Below, one piece after another: positions 9,126 to 18,554 of a stretch of DNA of 64,000 bases. Origin of the DNA: JAJEBT01 sp965214975 (GTDB lineage: Bacteria > Pseudomonadota > Alphaproteobacteria > MPNO01 > UBA830); NCBI GenBank assembly GCA_965214975.1, contig OZ244055.1:1-64000 (forward strand), written 5' to 3'. A program made the translations under genes and the position numbers. The notes under the pieces are model-generated. The model was not told the origin of the DNA. It did no database searches and was given only the letters and a program-made list of their open reading frames with translations. Positions within the stretch are counted from its first letter, which is position 1, and each line of letters opens with the position of its first letter.

Positions 9126-9959
9126 ATGAGCGGCGTGTTGGTTCCACCGATCAAGACACAGGGCATCAAGACGAAGGCGGTGCCGTTCATTCGAGACAGT
9201 GTCGAATGGGACGGTTCCGGTCGATGGGTGGAGCCTTTCGTCGGTTCGGCGGTTGTTCCACTGAACATCGTGCCGGCACGAGCGGTGTTGGGGGACGCCA
9301 ATCCGCACGTCATCGAGTTCTATCGGGCGATACAACGGGGTGGGATCGACGGCTCGACGGCGCGCATGTTCCTTGAGCGGGAAGGAGACCGCCTTCTGCG
9401 CGACGGAGAGGATCACTATTACCGCGTGCGCGAGCGGTTCAACGAAGAGCGCGATCCTCTCGATTTCCTGTTCCTGAACCGCGCCTGCTTCAACGGCCTG
9501 GTGCGCTTCAACAGGAAGGGCCGGTTCAACACGCCGTTCTGCCGGAAGCCGGAGCGCTTTCGACCGGCATACGTCACCAAGATTTGCAATCAAGTCCAGA
9601 GGGCGGCGGAAATCATCGCGGGAAAGGCATGGGAATTCGTTCACGCGGACTGGGAGGGCGTGTTGCGCGGGGTCCGCGAGGAGGATTTCGTCTATTGCGA
9701 CCCGCCCTACGCCGGGCGGTTCACCGACTACTACAATTCGTGGACAGATGGAGACGCGGCGCGGTTGGAAGATCGTCTGAAGTCCCTGCCATGTCCGTTT
9801 ATCTATTCGATGTGGTCGGAGAACAGGTATCGGAAAAACGAACGCCTGCACGAGGTCTTTTCCGGGTACGACATACGGACCTTTTCCCACTTCTACCATC
9901 TGGGCTCCACGGAAAGCCTGCGCAACGGGATGACGGAAGCGCTGGTGGTCGGCCGATGA
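9126..9959 (+). CDS. EcoRV-type adenine-N6 DNA methyltransferase (Dam/D12 class)
   Basis: 277 residues from ATG 9126, chosen because GGAGG lies about 10 bp upstream and the N-terminus LVPPIKTQGIKTKAVPFI matches M.EcoRV (VPPIKSQGIKTKLVP). Motif I is WVEPFVGSAVVPLN. Motif IV is VYCDPPYAGR at about residues 189-198. DFLFLNRACFNGLVRFN is typical of the D12 class. It would methylate adenine in the recognition site, predicted GATATC by analogy, protecting host DNA from the partner nuclease. Its stop overlaps the start of the endonuclease gene by 4 bp (ATGA), so the two are co-translated. No mutation in key residues is visible. Confidence 0.9.
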   Translation: MSGVLVPPIKTQGIKTKAVPFIRDSVEWDGSGRWVEPFVGSAVVPLNIVPARAVLGDANPHVIEFYRAIQRGGIDGSTARMFLEREGDRLLRDGEDHYYRVRERFNEERDPLDFLFLNRACFNGLVRFNRKGRFNTPFCRKPERFRPAYVTKICNQVQRAAEIIAGKAWEFVHADWEGVLRGVREEDFVYCDPPYAGRFTDYYNSWTDGDAARLEDRLKSLPCPFIYSMWSENRYRKNERLHEVFSGYDIRTFSHFYHLGSTESLRNGMTEALVVGR

Positions 9960-10708
9960 AGGACTTCATCATGAACGCGCTCGCGGAGGTTCAGAACGGC
10001 TATTCGCTTTGCGGGGTGGTGGATCGAAGAGCTCGCGTCTATCCCCTGGGTTCCGACACGAAGGTTATCAGCGCCCTGTTCGAGATTGTCGCCCGCCGAG
10101 CGGTCGCGGCCTACGCCAGAAGCGAGGGCTTGCATTTGGTGGAGCCATCAAAGCAGAATTACTATCCCGATTTCACCCTGATGCGTTGTCGCGAAGACCC
10201 GGAGAAGATAGCCCTTGATGTAAAGACGACGTATCGCAAAGCGCAAACAGATACAGAGAAAATTTTCGAACAGAGAAAATTTTCCTACACATTGGGAAGT
10301 TATACGAGCTACATTCGCCCCGAAACGGAAGGCAAGAACATCGTTTTTCCCTACAGCCAGTACAGCGAGCATTGGGTCATCGGATTTGTGTACGAGAGAG
10401 CCGAGGGAAAACAAGGCACAAGCGCGCGCGTCTACTCGACCGATGAATTGGATGAGGTGCCGATACCGTTTGACGATGTGGAGGTGTTCATACAGGAAAA
10501 ATGGCGGATCGCGGGCGACAAGTCCGGAAGCGGCAATACGGCCAATATCGGCAGCATAATCGGAACAATCGAGGATTTCACCGCTGGGAATGGCGTGTTC
10601 AGTTCGGAGAAGGAATACCTGAGCTATTGGAGAGGATACAAGCGCGATAGAACCGAGAGAAAATTGTCCTATTCAAATATCCAAGAGTTCAGAAAACAAA
10701 AAAACTAG
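9956..10708 (+). CDS. EcoRV-like type II restriction endonuclease
   Basis: 250 residues (EcoRV has 245), start ATG 9956 overlapping the methylase stop. The first residues, ending VYPLGSDTKVISALFE, match EcoRV's IYPLGSDTKVLSTIFE. The PD...DxK active site is intact: P71-D72 in YYPDFTL and D88-V-K90 in IALDVKTTY; E43 is equivalent to EcoRV Glu45. The recognition-loop segment SGSGNTANIGSI corresponds to EcoRV SGNTTNIGS, so the same target, GATATC, is likely. The second half of the gene is clearly richer in A/T than its neighbours, consistent with acquisition from a lower-GC source. With the upstream methylase it forms a complete restriction-modification system. Confidence 0.92.
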   Translation: MKDFIMNALAEVQNGYSLCGVVDRRARVYPLGSDTKVISALFEIVARRAVAAYARSEGLHLVEPSKQNYYPDFTLMRCREDPEKIALDVKTTYRKAQTDTEKIFEQRKFSYTLGSYTSYIRPETEGKNIVFPYSQYSEHWVIGFVYERAEGKQGTSARVYSTDELDEVPIPFDDVEVFIQEKWRIAGDKSGSGNTANIGSIIGTIEDFTAGNGVFSSEKEYLSYWRGYKRDRTERKLSYSNIQEFRKQKN

Positions 10709-11086
10709 CGGATATTTTTTGGGGATCAAGTATGTAATTCAGGAGCAATTTTCGGTCGCGGCCGAGACTCTGGAGCGGGCGGGACCGCTCGTGCCGCAGA
10801 TGTTTCGAGGGGGCTCCGAGCGCGCCCGCCGGCGGGTTCGGCACGGGATTGCCGGTCAGGTGTGCGGCGACTCGATCCAGATGTGCACGACAGCCTCGAT
10901 CGGAAAAGCCGCCCGTCCGAGCGAGCTTCGGATGCGAACACGCTCCTGCCCGCACGCCGGGTGGCCCCGCCTTCCCTCCCGGTTGGCGATGCCGCCGGGC
11001 GCGACCCGGCGCGGCGGATACGGCACCAGCTTCCATGCACGCGGCGACATCCCGGGCCGGATCCGCATTCCAACCCCTCGGAACGG
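10709..11086. other. 378-bp region without a recognisable gene
   Basis: Begins AT-rich after the endonuclease stop and becomes GC-rich. No frame on either strand shows a family signature, and no convincing hairpin terminator was seen. It separates two convergent units, the EcoRV-like operon and the minus-strand higBA. Confidence 0.5.
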
Positions 11087-11392
11087 CTATCCGGTCCGCG
11101 TCTCCAGTGTCGGTATCTTGGACACGTCCACCGTGCGCTCCGCGCGCGCCAGGTCGTGGATGCGCTGCAGATTCATCCAGAAGCCGGCGCCGTTGCCGAG
11201 CAGCTTGCCGAACCGGATCGCCATCTCCGCGGTGACCGGCTGTCTCTCCTTGAGGATGTTGCAAAGCGTCTGCCGGGATATCCCGAGCGTGTCGGCCACC
11301 GCCGCCTTGCTCATGGCAAGCGCCGGCAGAACATCCTCGCGCAGGATCTCTCCGGGATGCGCCGGGTCCAAGGAAGGGTGTCTCTCGATCAT
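11087..11392 (-). CDS. higA: HigA-family antitoxin (XRE/VapI type)
   Basis: 101 residues with the typical HigA opening HPGEILREDVLPALAMSKAA. The helix-turn-helix is VADTLGISRQTLCNILKERQ, and the end is MAIRFGKLLGNGAGFWMNLQ. HigA binds and neutralises the HigB ribosome-dependent mRNA interferase and represses the operon. The start ATG 11392 overlaps by 4 bp the stop of the upstream, frameshifted higB, the usual higBA arrangement. The antitoxin reading frame is undamaged. Confidence 0.9.
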   Translation of the reverse strand: MIERHPSLDPAHPGEILREDVLPALAMSKAAVADTLGISRQTLCNILKERQPVTAEMAIRFGKLLGNGAGFWMNLQRIHDLARAERTVDVSKIPTLETRTG

Positions 11393-11657
11393 CGGTGACA
11401 GTCCTCCAGGCCCATGTCCGCCGCACCTTCGTCTTCCTGTCCGAAGGTGACGCGGAAGTTGCCGGTCGGACGAACGGCGTGGCGGCCCGTCCGGTCGCCT
11501 TTCAGGCGATGGAAACGCGATCCGGAACAGTCCGTCCGCTCCGGCCTGCCGGCGGCTTCGAGCGCCGGGAGGCTCCGCCGCAGCCTGCGGATCCGCTCCG
11601 CGTTCGACCCTTTGTTCGGCAGTTGCGAAACGCCTTGTGCCGAACGCTCCCGATCAC
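11389..11657 (-). pseudogene. higB: HigB-family toxin, frameshifted
   Basis: From GTG 11657 the N-terminus reads VIGSVRHKAFRNCRTKG, matching HigB (IKSFRHKGL). The rest, NAERIRRLRRSLPALEAA, then SRFHRLKGDRTGRHAV and GNFRVTFGQED, matches HigB's lattice including the HPLKGD-like and WRVTF-like blocks, but in another frame. Total length is 269 nt, one base short of a multiple of three. A single 1-nt loss near 11610 explains the break. The usual tryptophan is replaced (GNFRVTF), and the terminal DYH is altered. The toxin is therefore inactive unless the indel is a sequencing error. Confidence 0.75.
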
Positions 11658-11789
11658 GATCGCACGATGACGGGGGACGAGGAATTCGTCAAGCGTTGCC
11701 TTGCATGTCGCGGGCTGGCTCGGCGTGCCGGCCGACACGCCTGGGTCGCATGGTCCGGGACGCCCGTCGCGATCCGGGATCGGGAGCCA

Positions 11790-12130
11790 TCCGCTTCGGC
11801 TCCGGCGTCTTCTCCGGCTCCGTCTCGCGCGTCCTGTCCAGCGTGGCGGCCGCCCGGGGATCCGCGGCGCCGATCCCGGCGCCGCGAAACGCGCCGATCT
11901 TCCGCGTCACCGCGGAAAGCCCGCGCGTGGAGGCCGTTGCCGCAGGGAAGGCGTCCGGCACGCGGTCGCCGGGCGCCGCGCCGCCTGTCCTCCGCGGTCC
12001 GCCCGCTCGCCCGGGCGTCGGCCACGGCCCGCTCGACGATCCGGTCCTGGAACGACCCGTCGAGAAGATCGCGGGAGCGGTCGGAGAGACCGCGGCGGCA
12101 GCGGCCGGAAGGCGGACGCTCGATGCCGTC
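11790..12130 (-). pseudogene. Degenerate VapC (PIN-domain) toxin remnant; contains repeat copy 2
   Basis: On the minus strand, a VapC-like series is spread over more than one frame: SGRCRRGLSDRSRDLLDGSF, RAVADARASGRTAED, then GLSAVTRKIGAFRGAGIGAA. These parallel the middle, the 'A..AGRP' helix and the 'VTRN..DF' end of VapC ribonucleases. The N-terminal DTN motif and the central acidic residue are not found. Positions 11790-11925 are the second copy of the 136-bp repeat also at 2730-2865. It is a non-functional toxin relic. Confidence 0.6.
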
Positions 12131-12185
12131 GGGCCCCTCCCGGACGGTGACGGCCGGGAGACCGGGGCCTCCGCCCCTCGCGGCC

Positions 12186-15100
12186 TCACCGGCCGCTTCC
12201 GGACATCGCCGAAGCCCATGCCCACCAGCGGCGCAGGCACGCCCTCGCGATGCCGTCGGGAAGCTCGTTCGCCGACGGACCCGCCAGCGCGCGAAGCGAC
12301 AACCCGCTTTCGTCGAGAACGGGGCGGTCGTCCAGACAGCCGTTGGCCCTCAGGTGCTCTTCCAGGGCGTCGGCGTTCCTCTTCCTGAATCCGCTCAGGC
12401 GGGGATCCTCCCTGCCTCCGGCGCGAAGCGCCGCGAGAAGTTTCCCCGGGTCGCCGCCCAGCCCGTCCGCGATCCCGGCGACGTCGTCCAGATACCGGGC
12501 GGACAGGACTCCGCTCCGCGCCAGCGCGTCCCGGTCGACGGCACGGCCCCTTCCCCGGCTCCACAGATCGCAGAACTCCTCGAGCAGGGCGACCCGGGCG
12601 TCGATCTGCCGAACGGTTCCGGAACGCCGCGAGAGCCTTTCCGCGAGAGGGGTTCCCGACACCGTCGCCCATTGGCCGGCGCACTCGATTCCGTTGTCCA
12701 GAAACGCGTGCAGAAGATCCGGATCGTCGAACAGGAGGTAGAAGAAATGCTGCCCGGAGTGCCCCTCCGCGGGCGAGAACCCCGGCACGCCCAGGGCGGC
12801 GCCGTATTCCTCGGGCGTTTTCCCGGCGGGCGACGGAACGGGCGGCGCCTTCGGGACGCGGAAGGCCGACGCCTTCCGGACGCCGACCGCGACGGCGCGG
12901 GCCGACGCGAGATCGATCTCGCCCGCAGCCGCGCAGCCCTCCGCGCCGAGGGCGCCGCGGATGCGGTCCCGGTCCCGGGGATCGCTCGTCAGGTAGAAGA
13001 TCTGCCGTCCCTGGCCGTCCGCGATCCGGCCCAGGCTGCGCGCGATGGCGTCGAAGCGTTCCGGGTCGCTCTGGTCGAGGGCCTCGTCGAGAAACAGCGG
13101 AAGGACGACGTTCCTCTCGACCTCTTCCGCGAACGCCATCCGGGCCGCCAGCAGCAGCTGCGCGCGGGTGCCGTCGGACAGCTCGTCGAGCTGCCGGGCC
13201 TCGTTGCTTCTGAGGTCGGTCGCGAACAGCCGCGGCGCGCCGCTCCCGGAACCCACGCGAAGCCGGTAGCCGTGGTGCGTGAAGGCGGAGAAACGCTCCC
13301 GCGCCCGCTCGAGCACGCGCGGCATCCGGCTGTTCTCGTACTCCCGTTCGACCGCGCCCACGAGAAAGTCTCCGGCGGCGGCGAACAGCGCCCGGTCCCG
13401 ACGGTCCTCCAGTTCGGCGCGGGCGTCCTCCCGCAGCGCGATCAGATCCTGGAGACCGGTGCCCCGTCTGGCTTCGCGCACCTCGGCCTCGATCCCGGCG
13501 ATCCGGTCCCCCAGGGTGTCGACCCGGTCCGCCTCGGCGGAAAGATCGCGCTCCAGCCGCTCCAGCCCGGCGCTGTCGAGGTTCCCGAGCGCGAGCTCCC
13601 CCGCCTTCCCGAGCTCCTCGCGGTCGAGGCTGATCTGGCCCTGGAGGCGCGTTTCCTCCTTCTGCAGTTTGCGGTGGCGGGGCAGTTCCTTCAGGAGTTC
13701 GGCGAGACCCGCCTCGTCGCCGCCTTCCAGGGACGCGGCCGCGTGGATCCTCCCGATCGTTTCGACGGCTTCCTCGCGATCGAGGCGTTTCTCCTTCAGT
13801 TGCCGGGTCGCGTCGCGCTCCCTGGAGGCCGCCGCGGCGAACCGCCTGTTGCGGGTCTCGAGGGCGCCAAGCCGGACCATTGCGGCCTTCGCGTCCTCCG
13901 GGCGCTCCTCGCCATGCCGCAGCAGGACGTCCGCCAGCCGGGACAGGAGGCGCGAACGCTCCGTCTCGAGCGCGGCGACGCGGGCCGCCGCGACGTCGCG
14001 CCTGGCCCGGGCGTCCCTGAGATCGAAGACGGCCCGCACGCAATCGACCAACTCCGCGTCCGGTCGCGCGTCCCGGAGCCCGAGACTCCCGGCGAGACCG
14101 GTCCGGCGCTCGTCGAGCGCGGCCGCCTCCTCCCCGAGCGGCTTCAACCGGCTTTCGAGCTCCCGTCGCTCGACCTCCCGGACCCCGGCGCGCTTGCGGC
14201 GCGACTCGACGGACGCCATCTCCGCCTCAAGGTCGCGAAGCCGCGCCTCGACCGGTCCGAGCCGCCATTCCCCGGGGGCCTCCGCGGCGAGCCGCGCGAA
14301 CGCCTCCTCCGCCCGGGGACGCGCGGAGGAGGCGTTCGCGCCCGCGAGCAGTAGGAGCGTCGCCAGGGCGCCCGCGCCGGCGGCCAGCAGCAGCGCGAAC
14401 CGCGGATCGGCGAACGCCGACAGGACGGCGCCGAGAACCGCGATCGCCGAGACGACGGCGATTCGGACCCGCCAGGCCCGCAGCCGATGCCGGAAAGTCT
14501 GGACATCGGGCGCGCGGAGCCACCTGCGCAGGAGATCGACCGCCTCGCGCAGTTCCTCGACACCGCCCTGGACGTCGTCGCGCCGTTCCGTCTCCGCGAT
14601 GTCCGCAAGAAGGCGCAACCTCTCCTCGATGACGCTTTTTCGCGTCCGGTGGTCGCTCGCGTCACGGAGGAATGCAAGGAGCCGGGCATCCTTGCCGAGA
14701 GTCGGAACGAACTCCTCCGCGTCGCCCCCGCCGCGGCGCGGCGGCGACGTCGCGCCCGGCCCGGAAGCCGGACCGGCCCCGTCCGCTTCGCCCCCTTCCA
14801 GAACCGACAAGGCGGATTCGACCTCCTTCCTGCGTGCGCCCAGATCCGTCCTCGCGTTCCGGAGCTCCAGCTCGACGCGCAGCAGCTCCTCGCCGTCCTT
14901 TCGCCAGACCGCGAGGTCGGACTCGGCGATCCCGGCCGTCAGCCGTGTCAGCCGCGCCTCGTCGCGCGCGTCCTCGCGCTCGCGTTCCAGGTCGCGGATC
15001 CGCTCGTCGAATCCGTCGATGCGCTCCTGCTGCTCGTCGATCCGTTCGATCTCGTCGCCGGCGAGGCGCTGCAGGGCGTCGGGCAGGGACGCGATTTCCG

Positions 15101-15761
15101 CCATGACGGCCTCGTGCCTCTCCCGGCGCCCGGCCAGCCCGATCGCCCGCCGGACCGACGGCAGGCGCCGCTCGCCCGACCTCGCGGATTCCAGCTGCAG
15201 CCGAAGATCCCCGAGTTCGTCCTCGCGGGCCCGCAGCGCCGACTGGCTCCCCTCCGCTTCCCTCACCTTCATCGCGGCGGCGTTGAAGTCTCTCCGCTGC
15301 TTTCGTCCGTGCTGTCCGGTGATGCCGGAGAAGTGGTCCTCCGAGATCCGGTGCAGGTCGACCCCGCCGAACATCTGCCGCCGGATCTCGACGGCGACGT
15401 CCCGCGCGCCGTCCGGGGACGGGTCGATCAGATCCCGCAGGCGGAGAAAGAAGCAGCGATGGTGGAGGGACGCCGGAAGCTCCGGCCTCTCCCCGTCGCC
15501 GTCGTCGCACCGCCAGCTCAGGCGCGCGCCGTCGCGTTCCGCCCGCCACGTCTTTCCCTCGACGTCGAACTCGGCGGTCAGGGAGATCCGTTCCACGGGG
15601 CCGCGGTCGGGCCAGTACAGGGCCTCGACCGCGCGGCAGATGCTCGATTTCCCGATCGCGTTCGGTCCGAAGACGACATGGACGCCGGCGTCCGGCGGCA
15701 CGATCTCGAACGGCCGGAGGATGCCCGGCAGCCGCTCGACCTTCAGCCGCTTCAGCCTCAC
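12186..15761 (-). CDS. YhaN-like SbcC/SMC-type AAA ATPase
   Basis: 1191 residues from GTG 15761, chosen because it overlaps the upstream nuclease stop (GTGA) and starts the conserved LKRLKVERLPGILRPFEI. Walker A is GPNAIGKSS at ~32-40. Long Arg/Glu-rich coiled coils are interrupted at ~431-475 by two hydrophobic helices (IAVVSAIAVLGAVLSAF and FALLLAAGAGALATLLLLAG). The ABC signature (DELSDGTRAQLLL) lies near 856, and Walker B (LPLFLDEALDQSDPERFDAI) near 885. A ~250-residue C-terminal extension follows. This is the AAA_27/YhaN class, partner of a YhaO/SbcD-like phosphoesterase and probably acting on DNA ends at the membrane. The coding frame is intact, unlike its partner. Confidence 0.8.
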   Translation of the reverse strand: MRLKRLKVERLPGILRPFEIVPPDAGVHVVFGPNAIGKSSICRAVEALYWPDRGPVERISLTAEFDVEGKTWRAERDGARLSWRCDDGDGERPELPASLHHRCFFLRLRDLIDPSPDGARDVAVEIRRQMFGGVDLHRISEDHFSGITGQHGRKQRRDFNAAAMKVREAEGSQSALRAREDELGDLRLQLESARSGERRLPSVRRAIGLAGRRERHEAVMAEIASLPDALQRLAGDEIERIDEQQERIDGFDERIRDLEREREDARDEARLTRLTAGIAESDLAVWRKDGEELLRVELELRNARTDLGARRKEVESALSVLEGGEADGAGPASGPGATSPPRRGGGDAEEFVPTLGKDARLLAFLRDASDHRTRKSVIEERLRLLADIAETERRDDVQGGVEELREAVDLLRRWLRAPDVQTFRHRLRAWRVRIAVVSAIAVLGAVLSAFADPRFALLLAAGAGALATLLLLAGANASSARPRAEEAFARLAAEAPGEWRLGPVEARLRDLEAEMASVESRRKRAGVREVERRELESRLKPLGEEAAALDERRTGLAGSLGLRDARPDAELVDCVRAVFDLRDARARRDVAAARVAALETERSRLLSRLADVLLRHGEERPEDAKAAMVRLGALETRNRRFAAAASRERDATRQLKEKRLDREEAVETIGRIHAAASLEGGDEAGLAELLKELPRHRKLQKEETRLQGQISLDREELGKAGELALGNLDSAGLERLERDLSAEADRVDTLGDRIAGIEAEVREARRGTGLQDLIALREDARAELEDRRDRALFAAAGDFLVGAVEREYENSRMPRVLERARERFSAFTHHGYRLRVGSGSGAPRLFATDLRSNEARQLDELSDGTRAQLLLAARMAFAEEVERNVVLPLFLDEALDQSDPERFDAIARSLGRIADGQGRQIFYLTSDPRDRDRIRGALGAEGCAAAGEIDLASARAVAVGVRKASAFRVPKAPPVPSPAGKTPEEYGAALGVPGFSPAEGHSGQHFFYLLFDDPDLLHAFLDNGIECAGQWATVSGTPLAERLSRRSGTVRQIDARVALLEEFCDLWSRGRGRAVDRDALARSGVLSARYLDDVAGIADGLGGDPGKLLAALRAGGREDPRLSGFRKRNADALEEHLRANGCLDDRPVLDESGLSLRALAGPSANELPDGIARACLRRWWAWASAMSGSGR

Positions 15762-17094
15762 GAGGGACCGTCCGGTCCGTTCCCGGACAGCATCGCGTGA
15801 AGGGCGGTCATGCCGGATCGCAGGAGAACGTCGCGCAGAGACTCGTCCGAGAGCGGATCCGTCGCGCCTCGACGCTCGTCGACGACGGACCAGCGCTCGT
15901 CGCCGGCAACGGGTTCCAGCGCCGCGCGGACCTCGTCGAGCAGCTCGCGCGACCGGTCGTCGTCCCGTTCGAGGAGCATCAGCCGGCGCGCCAGGAGGGC
16001 GGCCGGATCGTCCCCCCTGGCGATCCCGGCCAGTTCCAGCCGGGGCGAGACGGCGGGCACGATCTTCCTGTAGAAGACGACGGTTTCGTCGACGACGCGT
16101 CCGAGACTGTCCCATTCGCCGGCGGCGACGCGGCTGCGGATCTCCTCGTGGCAGGAACTCGGTCCGGTCAGCCGGGCGGTCAGTCCCAGCGCGAGGGGCG
16201 GACGGCCGTCCCGGCCGATCCGGCGAGCGAGTTCCGCCGCCTCGCCCAGCAACCGCTCCTCCACGCCGTCGGCGTCCCCGATTCCCTCGACCGGAACGTC
16301 GATCCGCTCCCAGCGCAGCGGCGCCAGCGGGACGTGCGCCAGACGGACGCCCCGTCCCAGGGTCGCGAGCCACGGACCGTGCGGCCCGGTCTCGGACGGG
16401 TCGAGCGCCGCGAGGGATCCCAGGTAGCCGGACGGCCCGGAGCCGGCGCCCGCGGACAGCTCCCCGAGCGAAGGCTTGTGGATGTGGCCGAGAAGCCAGG
16501 CGTCATGGCCGGCATCGTCCAGTTCGCGCCGCCGGACCGGCGCGTGGTTCCCTCCGGACGCGTCCAGGTCGGCGTGGAGCAGGCCGATGCGGGGGACGGA
16601 GGGCGACGCGGGCTCCAGCGGCTCCCGAAGCAGCTCCGCCACCGGGCTTCGGCGCACGATCCGTTCGTCGAACGACCAGCCGACGATCTCTGCGACGGGG
16701 ATCCCGGTCCTCTCCACGACCCGGGACTCCCAGTTGCCGCCCGCTCCCAGCAGCGTGAAGCCGCCCAGCAGGTCCGCGAGTCTCGGCAGGGCCTCGACGT
16801 CGTGGTTGCCCGCCACGGCGATGACCTCGATCCCGCCTCCCGCAACCGCCGGACGGCCTCCTCGAACGGCGGAAGCGCCTCGAATCTGGCATTGGCGCTC
16901 TCGACGACGTCCCCGGCGAAAAGGACGGCGGCCACGTCCCGCTCGATCGCGAACGCGGTCGCGGTCTTCAGCGCGGCGGCCGGCGTCAACCGGTCCGGAT
17001 CGATCCCCCAGGACGCCACGGAATCCGGCACGCCCGAGCACCGCGTTCCGAGGTGGACGTCCCCGATCGCGAGAATCGCCGCTTCGTCGTCCAT
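15758..17094 (-). pseudogene. YhaO/SbcD-like metallophosphoesterase, single frameshift
   Basis: From ATG 17094 (MDDEAAILAIGDVHLG) it carries the calcineurin-like nuclease motifs: GDVHLG (D-x-H), VLFAGDVVES, AVAGNHDVEAL (GNHD), LLHADLDASGGNHAP and LLGHIHKPS (GHxH). After VRRLREAG the frame shifts: codons up to ~16835 are in one frame and IEVIAVAGNHD onwards in another, consistent with loss of one base in GCGGGATCGAGG near 16830-16836. Total length 1337 nt is one base short. It is the Mre11-type nuclease subunit of the downstream YhaN-like ATPase (4-bp overlap). If the indel is real the complex lacks its nuclease; if it is a sequencing error both genes are intact. Confidence 0.75.
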
Positions 17095-17469
17095 TTCGCC
17101 CGACCCGAGATCCCCAGCGGCAACCGGCGCGGGGCGACCGCCGCGTTCTGTCCCCGGGGCGAACGGGACGGCGCCGCCCGTCGGCGCGCCGCCCGTCTCC
17201 CCGGGCGGCATTCATACCCGGGGATCCGCGCGCGGCCAACCGCCTGCCTGGGGGCCGGCGCGGCGGTCGCGCTTTCCGTCCCGGCGACCCGCTTGCGGGG
17301 TCCGGGGGTTCCGGCGCGCGCCCGGGCCGGCGGACCCGCGCCGCCCGGCGGGCCCGGTGCGGCAGACCGGCAACGGTCCTTCCTCGCCGCGCGTGGCCGT
17401 TTCCGTTGCCAGGCGAACCTGCAAAATCCGGCGACACTTGACGGTTCCGGTCGGGGTCGTCGAAGGGCG

Positions 17470-18100
17470 CGCGGAAGCCGTCGCCGCCGGGCGCCGCCGT
17501 TTCGACGAGAAGCCCGCCGGCATTGCCGTCCATGACGATCCGCACACCCGCTTCTCCCTCGAGGGGTGCGCCACGGCGCCTGCGGCGCCCATCACCTGCG
17601 CGAACTCCAGGCCCTGACGGGATCGGGAAGGAGGACCGGGCCGGGAGCATGCGGCGCCTCCTCCTGCGCGCCCGCAGGGTCGCCCGCGGGAACGACCGCG
17701 ACGTGCCCGCCTCCCTGGCGGCCCTGATCTCCCGGCCCCGGGACCGAACCCTCGACCGCGCCATCGCCTTCGACGATGCGCAACCGCCGCCGGAAGATGC
17801 GGCCGCAAAAAGCGCCGAACCGGCCGCAATCTCGCGCGCCGGCTCCGGAACGGCAAGGAGGGATCCCCGCGCTTCCTCGACGACCCGCGTGTTCCGTTCA
17901 CCAGCAACGAGGCGGAACGCGATCTCCGAACGGGCAAGCCGCGCCGGAAGATCCCGGGAGGCTTCCGCTCGGCGCAGGGCGCCCATGACTTCGCCAGCCT
18001 GCGCTCCGTCATCGCCGCCGCCCGAAAGCGGCGCTGGAACGTCCCCGGAACCCTGGCGTGTCCCGAGCCGCTGCAACCGGTCCCGAAACCGTGCCTCCGA
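17470..18100 (+). pseudogene. IS66-family transposase remnant (C-terminal part)
   Basis: In shifting frames the IS66 order is recognisable: DEKPAGIAVHDDPHTRFSLEG, GAHHLRELQAL, RFLDDPRVPFTSNEAERDL, KIPGGFRSAQGAHDFASLRS and AARKRRWNVPGTLACP. The usual NNQAERD catalytic Glu region survives as SNEAERDL. The N-terminal zinc-binding and helix domains are absent from this locus, and several frameshifts are present. It fills most of the gap between the YhaO-like gene and the RelE/Xre pair; 17095-17469 shows nothing else recognisable. Confidence 0.75.
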
Positions 18101-18218
18101 AACCCGCCGCCTCGCCTCCGGACGCCCGACGAAACCGGACCCGGGAAGTTGCCGCTCGCGTCGAAACGCGCCAACGAGTCGGGGTTGCAATGAGTGCGGC
18201 ATTGCCGCACATTGGGTG

Positions 18219-18554
18219 ATGATGCAGCCCTGCTTCACCCGTACCTGTGAACGCGCCGCGCGCAAGCCGCTCCCGGAAGAATCCCGCAGGGATCCGGAGA
18301 CGTCGATCGTCTCCGCGCCCGGTGCCGCACCGATCGTTCGGGGGACAGGTGGAATCCGCAAGTTGCGTTGGGCTGGTTCCGGCCGGGGCAAGCGCGGCGG
18401 CATTCGCGCGATCCGTTCCTGTCATGCCGGCGCTGAAGCTGTCTATTTGCTGGCCGCCTACGCGAAAGCGGATCGCGACGACTTGACCCCGGCGGACAGG
18501 AGGGCGCTTTCGCGGCTGGTGGCCGCGATCAAGAAAGGGAGGACGGAGGAATGA
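18219..18554 (+). CDS. RelE/HigB2-type toxin
   Basis: 111 residues from ATG 18219 (MMQPCFTRTCERAARK). The second half is highly typical of RelE/HigB-2 toxins that pair with an XRE antitoxin: PIVRGTGGIRKLRWAGSGRG, KRGG, AVYLLAAYAKADRDDL and TPADRRALSRLVAAIKKG. One segment (IRAIRSCHAGAE) departs from the usual RVIYYW strand, so the fold may be weakened. The family cleaves mRNA on the ribosome. The toxin precedes its antitoxin with a 4-bp overlap (ATGA), as is standard for this subtype. The start could also be the second Met one codon on. Confidence 0.7.
   Translation: MMQPCFTRTCERAARKPLPEESRRDPETSIVSAPGAAPIVRGTGGIRKLRWAGSGRGKRGGIRAIRSCHAGAEAVYLLAAYAKADRDDLTPADRRALSRLVAAIKKGRTEE

Noticed and set aside
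9584..9955. N-terminal extension of the EcoRV-like nuclease frame
   Set aside because: It runs through the methylase coding region out of frame; the homology to EcoRV begins at the ATG overlapping the methylase stop.
13279..16758. A 1159-codon plus-strand frame opposite the YhaN/YhaO-like genes
   Set aside because: Composed almost entirely of Arg, Ser, Ala and Pro without any motif; it is the antisense shadow of the GC-rich coiled-coil gene, whose own frame has clear ATPase motifs.
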